From NCBI GenBank assembly GCA_017451915.1, contig JAFTNJ010000025.1, positions 1 to 64,000 of the forward strand: DNA of 64,000 bases. Reading direction: 5' to 3'. Below are positions 1 through 8,250 of this stretch, one piece after another. Made by a program: the position numbers and the translations under genes. Position 1 is the stretch's first letter. Every line of letters begins with the position of its first letter. Source of the DNA: Clostridia bacterium. GTDB taxonomy: Bacteria; Bacillota; Clostridia; Oscillospirales; CAG-272. The notes beneath the pieces were generated by a model that was not told the DNA's origin, did no database searches, and saw only the letters and a list, made by a program, of their open reading frames with translations.

Positions 1-139
1 GTTGTTTGCACTCTCGATTATGGAGGGGGAGTTTGCTCAAAGCTTTTGCAAAGCAAAAGCCGGCAGCTTGAGCCGCTGGCCAGTCCTATTGGGCTTTTAG
101 CCCTTGTGCATACCACCCGTTTGACGGGTGGTTGTGATT
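1..139. repeat. Multi-hairpin intergenic repeat, copy 1
   Basis: This stretch is closely similar to 15887-16025. It contains successive inverted repeats: GCTTTTG/CAAAAGC near 42-60, an imperfect copy of a CAGCGGC-TTGA-GCCGCTG hairpin near 62-80, GGGC-TTTTA-GCCC near 91-103 and ACCACCCG-TTTGA-CGGGTGGT near 112-132. It lies just past the 3' end of the minus-strand operon that stops at 185. The copy begins at base 1, so it may extend left of the window. The remaining bases 140-184 hold nothing recognisable. Confidence 0.75.
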
Positions 140-184
140 TAAAACGGTCTTTTCGAACCCGAAGCAACGTCCTTGAAGGCCTTT

Positions 185-1579
185 TTACACGTAGGGGGCA
201 AGATCCTCGGCCTTGGCCAGGATCCCATAGTCGGCGTAGTCAAAGATGGGGGCGGTGCGATCCGGATTCACGGCAATGACCGTGCCCGAGCGTTGCATAC
301 CCACCAGGTGGTGCACCGCGCCCGAAACGCCTACGGTCAAATAGACCGCGGGGGAAATGCTTTTTCCCGTCAGTCCCACCTGCAGGTCGTAGGGGAGCAG
401 ATCGTGATCCACCATCTTACGGGTGGCGGCAAGATCGGCACCGTATTTCTCGGCCAGGGCGCGGATCAGAGGCATTTGCTCCTTGGCGCCAAAGCCCGCC
501 GCAATCACCAGAGGGGAGCCCTCGGTCTGGGTGGTTCGCACGGTGGCCATGGCAGGACGGGGAATACTGCGGATCTTGGCGATCACGCTTCCCGAAAGGG
601 CGGGACGGATCATAAAGAGCTCCTGTCCGTCGGTTTCCAAAGAGTTACAGTCGGCACAAAGACCCAGGTCCAGTTGCGCGGCCACCTGGGCGGCCAGACG
701 CTTGGAGAGGGGATCACTTCCCCAAAGCACCGCCGAGGGGGCTCCTGCGCGGATGCGCTCGGCCAGCTCCTCCGCCGAGGCGAAGGGAAGCACCGTTACG
801 TCGTTGGAAACGCTTGGGGCAAACTCCAGGGGGGCGTCTCCTACGGTCCAGACCCGAGGGAGGGAAAGGGCTGCGGGGGTGTCCTTTTCGGTTACCTGCG
901 CCTCCTTGGAAAGGCTTTCCTTCAAAATTCCGTCCAGCTGATCAAGTGAAATCCACTTGCATCTGCGGCGTCCACTCTGATTCTCCCGGGTGGAGAGCAC
1001 ACGGGTGGGAGAGCCGGCAAGACCGCAACGGGCGGGATCGGCTCCCAGATCGTCGGCGTTCCAAACCTGACATTCTATCGTCTTGGAGCGCAGACGGGGA
1101 AGCCGCAGAGCATAGATGCGTTCCAGGGTCAGCAGGGCAGGCAGGGATACGGTCACGTCCCCCTCGGTGCGGGTGTGGCAGGTGATTTTTTCCGTGGTAA
1201 CGGTATGGATCCCCATGACGTTGGTGATCACCGGGAAACACATTCGGGTGGCAAGCATAATGCCGGTTTGGGCGGTGTCACCAATCAGGGTCTGCCGTCC
1301 GCAAACGACCAGATCGGGGGTGAGCTTTTGAATGGCCAGGGAAAGAGTGTAGGCGGTGGCCAGAGTGTCGGCACCGGCAAAGCGACGGTCCGAGAGCAGA
1401 ATGGCTTGCTTTGCTCCCAGGCGGGTCAGCGAGGTGAGAAAATCCTTGGCGGAGAGGGGCCCCATGCTCAAAAGCGTGATCTCCGCTCCCTCCAAACGCA
1501 ACGCGGCCTCGTAGGCGGCGGCGTCAAAGGGATTGATCTCCCCGTCTTGACCTTGACGAATACAAACCACGATCCTCAT
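185..1579 (-). CDS. Fused electron transfer flavoprotein (EtfB-EtfA)
   Basis: 464-aa soluble protein that carries both Etf subunits in one chain. Residues 1 to about 235 are EtfB-like, with the AMP/FAD-region motif GDTAQTG at 100-106. The rest is EtfA-like, with the FAD-binding signature GLTGKSISPAVY at about 402 and VNPDRTAPIFDYADYG near 436-451. Etf normally passes electrons between an FAD dehydrogenase and the quinone pool, or bifurcates them to NAD and ferredoxin. The start is ATG at 1579, one base after the kinase stop; upstream Met codons in frame lie inside the kinase gene. It is the last gene of an eight-gene operon that also encodes a GlcD-type FAD oxidase and an Fe-S protein, its probable partners. 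No ferredoxin domain is visible. Fused Etf is uncommon. Confidence 0.88.
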   Translation of the reverse strand: MRIVVCIRQGQDGEINPFDAAAYEAALRLEGAEITLLSMGPLSAKDFLTSLTRLGAKQAILLSDRRFAGADTLATAYTLSLAIQKLTPDLVVCGRQTLIGDTAQTGIMLATRMCFPVITNVMGIHTVTTEKITCHTRTEGDVTVSLPALLTLERIYALRLPRLRSKTIECQVWNADDLGADPARCGLAGSPTRVLSTRENQSGRRRCKWISLDQLDGILKESLSKEAQVTEKDTPAALSLPRVWTVGDAPLEFAPSVSNDVTVLPFASAEELAERIRAGAPSAVLWGSDPLSKRLAAQVAAQLDLGLCADCNSLETDGQELFMIRPALSGSVIAKIRSIPRPAMATVRTTQTEGSPLVIAAGFGAKEQMPLIRALAEKYGADLAATRKMVDHDLLPYDLQVGLTGKSISPAVYLTVGVSGAVHHLVGMQRSGTVIAVNPDRTAPIFDYADYGILAKAEDLAPYV

Positions 1580-1580
1580 G

Positions 1581-3050
1581 TCAGCGGTCTCCGTAGATGG
1601 GGGCCAGGGCATCGTGGATGCGCTTGTAGGTCTGATAGAGGGCGGCGTAGGCTTGGGTGTTTTCGGGATTGGGCGTTACCACGCGGCGCGGCTTGATGCA
1701 TTTTTGCACCGCATCGGCGGCGTCGGCAAAGATGCCCGTAGCAATGCCTGCCAGCATGGCCGAGCCCAGAGAGGAGTCGCTGCTCTCGGTAATGGTAAAG
1801 GTCATGCCGAGAACGTCGGAGGCGATCTGACTCCAAAGCGTTCCCTTGGAGCCGCCGCCAATGAGGGTGGCGGTGGAGCCGTAAAGAATACCTAAGGTGT
1901 CCAGATAGTTCTTGCAGTCCAGAAGGGACAGAGCCACGCCCTCCAGCACCGCGCGGGTGAAGTGGGCCTTGGTATGGGTGGCGCGGATGCCGGTAAAGCT
2001 TCCGCAAAGCAGGGGATCGGCATAGGGGGTCAGTTCCCCGTTGAGGTAGGGATGGAAGAACATGCCGTCGCATCCCACGGGAACCTGTTCGGCTCCTGCG
2101 TCCAGTTCCCGATAGTCTCCGCCAAAGGTGTCGCGGTACCAGCGGTAGGAGGCGGCCGCCGATTTGGTGGCCGTGCCGGGATACCAGAGACCCTCCACGA
2201 TGTGGGAGTAGTTGATCATATGGCGGTCGGGGCAGGGGCGGTCGGTGATCACGCAGATGCGTCCCGCGGTAGCCAGCTTTACGGTAATGTCCCCGGGACG
2301 GATGGCGCCCGAGGCAAAGACCTCCATAACCGTATCGGTGGTACCGCAGATCACGGGAGTGCCTGCGGGGAGCCCGGTGGCCGCAGAGGCCTCGGGGGTC
2401 ACGCCGCCAATCACGTCGTTGGGCTTGCAAAGGGGCGGGAGCATGGCAGGGGTGATCTTGGCCAGGGCGCAGAGATGCTCGTCCCACGCGCGGGTGTTGC
2501 AGTCAAAGAGCATACTGCCCTCGGCCTCAATGGTATCGGTGCAAAAGATACCGGTAAGAAAATAGCGGATGTAATCCTTTTCAAAGAAGATATGACGGAT
2601 CTGCGCAAAGCATTCGGGCTCGGCCTTGGATAGCCAGAGGAGCTGGGGGAGCGTCCAGATGGTGTCGGGCTTGTGGAAGGTCTTTTGGAAGATCTCCTCG
2701 CCGTACTTCTCCCGCAGAGCCGTGGCTTCGGCGCGACTGCGGCTGTCGGTCCAATGGATGGCGTGACGCAGAGGATGGAAATCCCCGTCGCAGACCACCG
2801 AGGTGTGGGTTGCTGAGTCGATGGCAATGGCCGCGATTGTCGCAGGATCGATTCCGCTCTTGGAAAGCAGAGTCTTGGTGGTTTGGCAGAGGGCGGCACT
2901 CCAATCCGCGGGATCCTGCTCGCAGGCACCTGCCGCGGGATAGAGGGTGGGGTATTCCACCGCGTTCTCACAGTAGATAACGCCGTCCTCCCCCAGGAGC
3001 GTGGCCTTGGTGGAGCCGCCACCAAAATCAATGCCAAGTAGGTATTTCAT
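1581..3050 (-). CDS. FGGY-family carbohydrate kinase (xylulokinase-like)
   Basis: 489-aa cytoplasmic sugar kinase of the FGGY family, which phosphorylates ketoses or polyols with ATP. The N-terminal phosphate-binding motif DFGGGSTK is at residues 8-15. The sugar-binding WTDSR motif, GTTDTVMEVFASG and the C-terminal adenosine-site motif GGGSKGTLW are all in the expected order. Length fits XylB. The start is ATG at 3050, preceded by GGGAGG on the minus strand; the open frame extends further upstream but without a ribosome site. It lies between iolB and the fused etf gene. The isomerase at the head of the operon suggests it acts on that enzyme's ketose. The substrate cannot be named from sequence (xylulose, fuculose or ribulose are all possible). 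Confidence 0.88.
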   Translation of the reverse strand: MKYLLGIDFGGGSTKATLLGEDGVIYCENAVEYPTLYPAAGACEQDPADWSAALCQTTKTLLSKSGIDPATIAAIAIDSATHTSVVCDGDFHPLRHAIHWTDSRSRAEATALREKYGEEIFQKTFHKPDTIWTLPQLLWLSKAEPECFAQIRHIFFEKDYIRYFLTGIFCTDTIEAEGSMLFDCNTRAWDEHLCALAKITPAMLPPLCKPNDVIGGVTPEASAATGLPAGTPVICGTTDTVMEVFASGAIRPGDITVKLATAGRICVITDRPCPDRHMINYSHIVEGLWYPGTATKSAAASYRWYRDTFGGDYRELDAGAEQVPVGCDGMFFHPYLNGELTPYADPLLCGSFTGIRATHTKAHFTRAVLEGVALSLLDCKNYLDTLGILYGSTATLIGGGSKGTLWSQIASDVLGMTFTITESSDSSLGSAMLAGIATGIFADAADAVQKCIKPRRVVTPNPENTQAYAALYQTYKRIHDALAPIYGDR

Positions 3051-3089
3051 AGGGGTATCCTCCCTTTTTTCAAATGGTGCAATTTTGGG

Positions 3090-3120
3090 AAAGCACCGTT
3101 TGAAGCTCAAACGGTGCTTT
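3090..3120 (-). terminator. Strong intercistronic hairpin between iolB and the FGGY kinase
   Basis: Perfect 14-bp inverted repeat, arms AAAGCACCGTTTGA at 3090-3103 and its complement at 3107-3120, with a 3-nt loop. It sits in the 83-bp gap after the iolB stop. On the minus strand it is followed by TTTCCC rather than a clean T-run, so it may be a leaky terminator or an mRNA-processing stem that lowers expression of the last two genes. Confidence 0.55.
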
Positions 3121-3133
3121 GAAATCGGATGAA

Positions 3134-3934
3134 TCAGCGATGGGCGATCCAATCGTGCTCGGGATCGTTGCTGCGGTTAAAGCCCTGGTAGTCGCCGGCC
3201 ATCAGCCACAGGAAATAGCTCTTGTAGCCGGGGGTAGACACCGTGGTGTGGTAGCCGTAGGGGAACTCCACCAGCTCGTCGTTCTTTACGCGATAAGCCT
3301 CGTCCAGGGAGCCGTCGGAGGTGTACATACACTGCACGGCAAAGCCCTGCTTGGGATCAAAGAGGAAGTAGTAGATCTCCTCGGCAATGCACTCGTGAGG
3401 CATATTGTTTACGTCGTGCTTGTGGGGAGGGAAGCCTGCCCAGTTGCCCTCGGTGCAGTATGCCTCGCCAATGGTCAGCACCTTGGCGTTGGAGTTGCCG
3501 TCAATGATAAAGCTGGTTTCTCTTTGGAAGGGAACTTCACCCAGGAGCTTGAGGACCACGTGATCCTCCTTCAGAAGCTGGGGCTGGGTCTTTTCGACTA
3601 CGGGGGTAGCGCAGACGGCGATCTTTACGTGATCCACACCCTCAATGGTCAGCTTTTGGTCGCGGGGCATGTAGAAGCTTTCGGCACGGCGATTTTCGAA
3701 AACGCTCATGCGGTTGCCCACGTTCTCCCACTTGGTATCGTCAAAGCAGACGTTGCAATGACCTTCCAGAAGGATGAAGGCGGTTTCCTTGTCGCCGGTG
3801 GCAAAGTCGAGTTTCTCGCCGGCGTCCAGCTCGATGATGCCGAACTCCAGCTTTTTCAGGGAGCACTCCCCGATCTTACAGATGGGGGTGTAGCCGTTTT
3901 GGGGAATATAGGCTTTTTTGTAATTATAACTCAT
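3134..3934 (-). CDS. iolB: 5-deoxy-glucuronate isomerase (IolB)
   Basis: 266-aa bicupin of the IolB family. The family enzyme converts 5-deoxy-D-glucuronate to 2-deoxy-5-keto-D-gluconate in myo-inositol breakdown. Metal-ligand motifs in the C-terminal cupin are intact: PPHKHD (two His), AEEIYYF (Glu) and GYHTTVSTPGY (His). Length is typical. It overlaps the 3' end of the upstream PfkB kinase gene by 11 bp, so the two are probably translationally coupled. With the PfkB kinase (IolC-like) and class II aldolase (IolJ-like) just upstream it reproduces the lower half of the inositol pathway, although IolD, IolE and IolG are absent from the window. Confidence 0.9.
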   Translation of the reverse strand: MSYNYKKAYIPQNGYTPICKIGECSLKKLEFGIIELDAGEKLDFATGDKETAFILLEGHCNVCFDDTKWENVGNRMSVFENRRAESFYMPRDQKLTIEGVDHVKIAVCATPVVEKTQPQLLKEDHVVLKLLGEVPFQRETSFIIDGNSNAKVLTIGEAYCTEGNWAGFPPHKHDVNNMPHECIAEEIYYFLFDPKQGFAVQCMYTSDGSLDEAYRVKNDELVEFPYGYHTTVSTPGYKSYFLWLMAGDYQGFNRSNDPEHDWIAHR

Positions 3935-4835
3935 AGTTGTTTTCCTCCATGTATTCTTTTACCCGTGCAAAGGAAGGAACGCTTTCCCGCGCTCCTACGC
4001 CGGTGCATTTGAGGGCCGATACCGCGCTGGAAAAATGACAGCACTTGAGGTAGTCGTAGCCCTTGACCACGGCGGCGGCAAAGGCACCGTGAAAGACGTC
4101 GCCCGAACCGTTGGAATCCACTACGGTTGCGGGGTAAATGGGATAGGGCGTGACGGTCTTGCCGTCATAGCAGATACCGCCGCGCTTTCCTTGGGTGATG
4201 ACTACGATCTCGGGAGAATAGCGCTCATAGAGTGCCTTGGCGGCCTCCTCGGCCGTGCTCTTGCCCGTGTGTCCCAGAGCGAATTCCTCCGAGGGGATCA
4301 TGATATCGGTGTTGGCCAAGAGCTTTTCTACCCCGGCGTAAAGTCCGCCGCAGTCGTAAAGCACCTTGGTTCCATGGGCTCTGGCATAGCTTGCCGCGTC
4401 CACGGCGGCCTCCATCTCGTTGCCGTCCACCATGAGGATCTCGGCGTCGGCAATGGCTTTTTTCATGCTTTCATTCAAAGCAAGGGGAGGGAGATCGCCC
4501 TTGTCGAATACGCAGGTGCGGGTTGCCGAATCGGCGCAGAGCCAGAGCACCGAGGCAAAGGAGCGGTAGCCGCTCTTGACCTCAATCAGGCTGGTGTTAA
4601 CGCCGTATTTTTCAAAGTCCTTTTTCAGGAACGCGCCGCCGTTGTCGTCGGAAAGAACACCGATGTAGGCGGTGTCCACGCCCAGCTTTTGCGCGGCCAC
4701 CAGACCCGTGGCTACGGGGCCGCCGCCGGCGGCCTTGGAGCCCGTAGCACGCATTTTGGTATCCTCGGTGGGGTAGGTGGGAATATTATAAAGCGTATCG
4801 AACACGCAGGCACCAATGCCAACGATCTTGCTCAT
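3924..4835 (-). CDS. PfkB-family carbohydrate kinase (IolC-like by context)
   Basis: 303-aa ribokinase-fold sugar kinase. It has the N-terminal glycine-rich motif AAGGGPVATGLVAAQKLG, the ATP-site TQGKRGG and the catalytic motif DSNGSGDVFHGAF with the base Asp. The usual DTTGAGD reads DSNGSGD here, and the common GGxxxN is GGGPVA. Position between a class II aldolase and IolB suggests phosphorylation of 2-deoxy-5-keto-gluconate or a related keto acid before aldol cleavage. That is context inference, because PfkB substrates are not readable from motifs. The gap to the upstream aldolase is 3 bp. Confidence 0.85.
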   Translation of the reverse strand: MSKIVGIGACVFDTLYNIPTYPTEDTKMRATGSKAAGGGPVATGLVAAQKLGVDTAYIGVLSDDNGGAFLKKDFEKYGVNTSLIEVKSGYRSFASVLWLCADSATRTCVFDKGDLPPLALNESMKKAIADAEILMVDGNEMEAAVDAASYARAHGTKVLYDCGGLYAGVEKLLANTDIMIPSEEFALGHTGKSTAEEAAKALYERYSPEIVVITQGKRGGICYDGKTVTPYPIYPATVVDSNGSGDVFHGAFAAAVVKGYDYLKCCHFSSAVSALKCTGVGARESVPSFARVKEYMEENNYEL

Positions 4836-4838
4836 AGC

Positions 4839-5678
4839 TTATGCCTTTCCGTTGGCGCCCACCAAATGGATCTTCTCCAGGGCGAGCTGCTTCACGCGCT
4901 CGATGGGGTGCTTCATGAACAGGTCGATGGCAAGGCTGCGTTTGGGATCGTCCAGCGTCTCCTTGGTGCCGTCGGCAAAGGCGCAGCAAACGTCGGTGCC
5001 AATGTTCATCTTGCGCACACCCGCGGCGATGGCTGCCTTGACCTGGTCGTCGGGAATGCCCGAGCCGCCGTGGAGAACCAGGGGAAGTCCGCCGGTGGCC
5101 TCGCGGATGGCTTTGACCCGCTCAATGTCCAGCTTGGGAGGCTTTTTGTAGTGACCGTGGGCGTTGCCGATGAGAACGGCAAGACAGCAAACTCCGGTGC
5201 GCTTTACGAACTCACCTGCCTCGGCGGGATCGGTGAATTCTTCCATAGCGTCGTCGTTTACGCTTCCCACGTGACCCAGCTCGCCCTCAACGCCAACACC
5301 AACGGCACCGCAGATATCTACGATGTGCTTGGTGAGGGCAATGTTTTCCTCAAAGGGATGTACCGAGCCGTCCAGCATCACGCCGGTGGCACCCCAACGA
5401 AGGATGCGCATTGCCTCCTGCTCGGAGGGGCCGTGGTCCAGATGGAAGCAGACGGGAACACTTGCTTTTTTGGCCGCCGCCAGGATGGCGGGAGCCAGGT
5501 AGTAGCCCACCTCCTCATTGATCAGACGGGGGTAGAGCTGCATAATCACGGGGGCCTTGGCTTCTTCCGCTGCCTTTACCACACCCATGATGGTTTCGGT
5601 ATTGTAAACGTTGAAGGCGGGGACGCAGAAATTGCCTGCTTCCGCCATTCCAATGATCTCTTGCAATGTTACCAGCAT
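4839..5678 (-). CDS. Class II (zinc) ketose-bisphosphate aldolase, FbaA/GatY/IolJ family
   Basis: 279-aa zinc aldolase that cleaves a phosphorylated ketose to dihydroxyacetone phosphate and an aldehyde. Family residues are visible: HLDHG with zinc His 82, EGELGHVG at 131-138, GNAHGHYK with zinc His near 174-176, and LHGGSG with zinc His 203. Length matches GatY, KbaY and IolJ more than the longer Escherichia-type Fba. Next to IolB and a PfkB kinase, IolJ-like cleavage of 2-deoxy-5-keto-gluconate-6-phosphate is plausible. Tagatose- or fructose-bisphosphate cannot be excluded. It lies 15 bp after the Fe-S protein gene in the same operon. Confidence 0.87.
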   Translation of the reverse strand: MLVTLQEIIGMAEAGNFCVPAFNVYNTETIMGVVKAAEEAKAPVIMQLYPRLINEEVGYYLAPAILAAAKKASVPVCFHLDHGPSEQEAMRILRWGATGVMLDGSVHPFEENIALTKHIVDICGAVGVGVEGELGHVGSVNDDAMEEFTDPAEAGEFVKRTGVCCLAVLIGNAHGHYKKPPKLDIERVKAIREATGGLPLVLHGGSGIPDDQVKAAIAAGVRKMNIGTDVCCAFADGTKETLDDPKRSLAIDLFMKHPIERVKQLALEKIHLVGANGKA

Positions 5679-5693
5679 GTGTACGTCCTCCTA

Positions 5694-6779
5694 TCAACCA
5701 AGGATCAGATCTTCCATGGAGAGGATCTCCACATCGTTCTGCTCCACGGAGGTCAGGGCAACGTATTCGGATACGCTGGCGGTGACCATGGCTTTGGCAC
5801 CAATGCTCTTAGCGTTGAAGATTCTTCTCTCGGCAACCTTTTCGATGACGGCGGGCTTGTACTGTGCCATCAGAATGTTTCCTGCCCATACGGTTTCCTC
5901 ACGGTTGAGCAGCATTTCCTCCAGAGTTGCGAAGGCAGAAATGACCTGGCGTGCCTCTTCGGTCTCGTCCAGATCGCGGGAGAGCTGATAGGGATCCTGG
6001 AAGACCACGGTCTTGCCGCTCTTCTCGCCAACCAGCGCGCCGCTCTTGACCAGGGATGCCAGGAAGGCGGTGTAGGTTACCACGGTAGCCGTTACCTCAA
6101 TGCCGTACTCCTTGTAGAGCTGCTTGATGGTCTTGGCGTCGGCGGGATCGTAAACAACTACGGTCTTGTAGCCGTTGAGCACCTTGGCACAGGCGGCCAT
6201 TTGCTCCTTGGTCTCCTCGGCGGCACCGATCAGGAAGTCCAGCTGTGCGCCGGTGGCAGGCTCCTTGTCCAGAAGGGTAAAGGATACGCCGGCCTTTTCC
6301 AGCACCAACGCGGCCTTGTAGGCCTGCTTGCAGGCCATGAACTTTGCATCTACACCCAGGAGCAGGAGGGTGTCGGTAGCAGTCGCGTGGGAGGCAATGC
6401 ACTTTGCCAGGGTGTCGCAGATCACGGTCTTGCCGTAGGCGTTACCGGTCTCCAGGCAGTTGTCTACCATGGTGTTGATGTAGGCGGGGAGCTTATCCTC
6501 CAGAGCGGCCTGCAGGCGGGTCTCCTTGGTGAACATTACGGGATCCCAGCCGGTGACGCAATCGTGTACGCAGGCACCGCAGGTAGCGCACTCGTAGATG
6601 TTATCCATGATCTCCGAGAGATCGATGGCGTTACGGTTGACCAGAGAAATGCCAAGGGCTCTTGCTCTGGCGGTATTTCTTTCCTGACCGGTGGCGTTGC
6701 CCACGGGGCAGATGTGATGGCACATCCAGCAAAAACGGCAGGAATCAACGTGTTGCTTGCATTTTTCAGACATGATCAT
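5694..6779 (-). CDS. Fe-S oxidoreductase subunit (GlcF/GlpC/HdrD-like)
   Basis: 361-aa soluble iron-sulfur protein. Two 4Fe-4S motifs are near the N-terminus: Cys 14, 17, 20, 24 (CxxCxxCxxxCP) and Cys 64, 67, 70, 74 (CxxCxxCxxxC followed by Val instead of Pro). The C-terminal half resembles the non-cubane-cluster region of GlcF/LutA proteins but has very few cysteines, so the CCG motifs look degenerate. ATG at 6779 is 9 bp after AGGAGG; a second ATG six bases in is the alternative. It lies 18 bp downstream of the FAD-oxidase gene and probably accepts electrons from it, passing them to the fused Etf encoded at the operon's end. Confidence 0.8.
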   Translation of the reverse strand: MIMSEKCKQHVDSCRFCWMCHHICPVGNATGQERNTARARALGISLVNRNAIDLSEIMDNIYECATCGACVHDCVTGWDPVMFTKETRLQAALEDKLPAYINTMVDNCLETGNAYGKTVICDTLAKCIASHATATDTLLLLGVDAKFMACKQAYKAALVLEKAGVSFTLLDKEPATGAQLDFLIGAAEETKEQMAACAKVLNGYKTVVVYDPADAKTIKQLYKEYGIEVTATVVTYTAFLASLVKSGALVGEKSGKTVVFQDPYQLSRDLDETEEARQVISAFATLEEMLLNREETVWAGNILMAQYKPAVIEKVAERRIFNAKSIGAKAMVTASVSEYVALTSVEQNDVEILSMEDLILG

Positions 6780-6797
6780 AATTCGAGTCCTCCTATC

Positions 6798-8234
6798 TTA
6801 CAGACCCAGCTTGAACGGGTTCATGATGCCGTTGGGGTCAAGCTGCTTTTTAATTCCTTCAAATACCTGCATCGCGGGACCGTACTGCTCTTTCATGAGG
6901 CGGCCCAGCTTAATGCCAACACCGTGGTGGTCGTTGACAACACCGCCGTTGGCCAGCGCGGCGCGAACACCGCAGGTCCATACGGCCTGGTGCAGGCGGA
7001 GAGCCTCTACGGGATCCTGAGGAACGTCCTTGCCTTCAATAATGAAGCGGTCGTAGATCATGGAGCCCCACTCGTACCAGTGAGAGAAGTGGGCGATGAA
7101 CTTGGCCTGGGGGAAGTTGGTTTCAATGGCTTCCTTCATAGCCCAGTAGATCTTTTCGATCTTGTCGTAGGGCGCGATGGTGTCCATGGTACCAAACATC
7201 TGGGGAATATCCATCATGTGGCCGGGATAGAAGAAGGTGATCTTCTCCTTCCACCACTTTTCGCCGTACTCGGAGCCAAGGTCCTCGGCACCGTACTTCT
7301 TGAAGGTGTCAAGGAGGATCTTCTCCTCAACCTCTACCATTTCCTTGCAGCCTTCGTAGGCGATGTTCATGAAAGCGCCCTTGCGCTCCACGCCAACGAT
7401 CTTTTTGATCAGGGACGCGGTCTCGGCCTCGTCGTACAGACGCATAACCGAGGGCTTGAATTTCTGGAGCAGCTCACGGGAAGCCTGGAAGGCGCCGTGC
7501 ATATCCTGGAAGAGGAAGCCGCGGAAGCGTCTTTCCTCGGGCTGGTCAAAGATGCGGATCTGTGCCTTGGTGATGATACCCAGGGTACCCTCGGAGCCAA
7601 TGAAGATCTGGTTGAGGTCGGGACCTGCGGCGTGCTTGGGCGCGGGGCTGGTGAGGATGATGTCACCGTTGGGGAGCACGACCTCCATCTGGAGTACCAT
7701 GTCGTCGATCTTGCCGTACTTAGTGGAGCAAACGCCGATACCTCTGTGCGCCAGGAAGCCGCCCACGGTGGAGCAGGTCAGGGAGGAGGGGTAGTGCATG
7801 GTAGCCTTGCCAACCTCGTTGGCCGCCCACTCGATGTGCTTATAGATAGCACCGGTGCCGCACTCAATGTACATGCCCTCGGTGTTTACGTCGTAGATCT
7901 TGTTCATTCTCTTGGTGTCCAGAATGATACCGCCGCAAACGGGGATCGCGCCGCCCTGGGTTCCGCCGCCGGCACCCCAGGTAGTGATCGGGATCTTGTA
8001 GTAGTTGGCGATCTTAACGACCTTGGATACCTCCTGCGCGTTCTCGGGGCAAACGATAAAGTCGGCCTCGGGCATACGGCATCCGCGGTCAGCCCACATA
8101 CGGGAGAGCCAGTAGTAGTCTACGCTATGGGTGACCTTGTCGATGGCGCGGGTGGAGCAGTGGTCCTTGCCTACCGCATCCTCCAGCTCGGTCAGGATCA
8201 TGGAAAACAAAAATTCGTTCATTTGGTAATTCAT
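6798..8234 (-). CDS. FAD-linked oxidase, GlcD / AGPS family
   Basis: 478-aa flavoprotein of the vanillyl-alcohol-oxidase superfamily. The FAD-binding region is visible as VCPENAQEVSKVVKIA followed by the glycine-rich TTWGAGGGTQGG and PSSLTCSTVGGFLAHRG. The C-terminal FAD-oxidase domain ends with DPNGIMNPFKLGL. The HH pair in VVNDHHGVGIKLGR recalls alkyl-DHAP-synthase relatives, while overall organisation resembles GlcD/D-lactate dehydrogenase. The likely role is oxidation of a 2-hydroxy acid (glycolate, lactate or a sugar acid) in the cytoplasm, with electrons leaving via the neighbouring Fe-S protein and Etf. The ribosome site AAGGAG precedes the ATG; the gap to the isomerase gene is 16 bp. 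Confidence 0.87.
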   Translation of the reverse strand: MNYQMNEFLFSMILTELEDAVGKDHCSTRAIDKVTHSVDYYWLSRMWADRGCRMPEADFIVCPENAQEVSKVVKIANYYKIPITTWGAGGGTQGGAIPVCGGIILDTKRMNKIYDVNTEGMYIECGTGAIYKHIEWAANEVGKATMHYPSSLTCSTVGGFLAHRGIGVCSTKYGKIDDMVLQMEVVLPNGDIILTSPAPKHAAGPDLNQIFIGSEGTLGIITKAQIRIFDQPEERRFRGFLFQDMHGAFQASRELLQKFKPSVMRLYDEAETASLIKKIVGVERKGAFMNIAYEGCKEMVEVEEKILLDTFKKYGAEDLGSEYGEKWWKEKITFFYPGHMMDIPQMFGTMDTIAPYDKIEKIYWAMKEAIETNFPQAKFIAHFSHWYEWGSMIYDRFIIEGKDVPQDPVEALRLHQAVWTCGVRAALANGGVVNDHHGVGIKLGRLMKEQYGPAMQVFEGIKKQLDPNGIMNPFKLGL

Positions 8235-8250
8235 GTGTTTTCTCCTTATG

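Noticed and set aside
1..139. Insertion sequence or tRNA at the left edge
   Set aside because: The hairpins do not form a cloverleaf and there is no transposase; kept only as a non-coding repeat.
3134..5678. Complete myo-inositol operon
   Set aside because: IolB, a PfkB kinase and an aldolase are present, but no IolA, IolD, IolE or IolG is seen; the operon has extra isomerase and electron-transfer genes.
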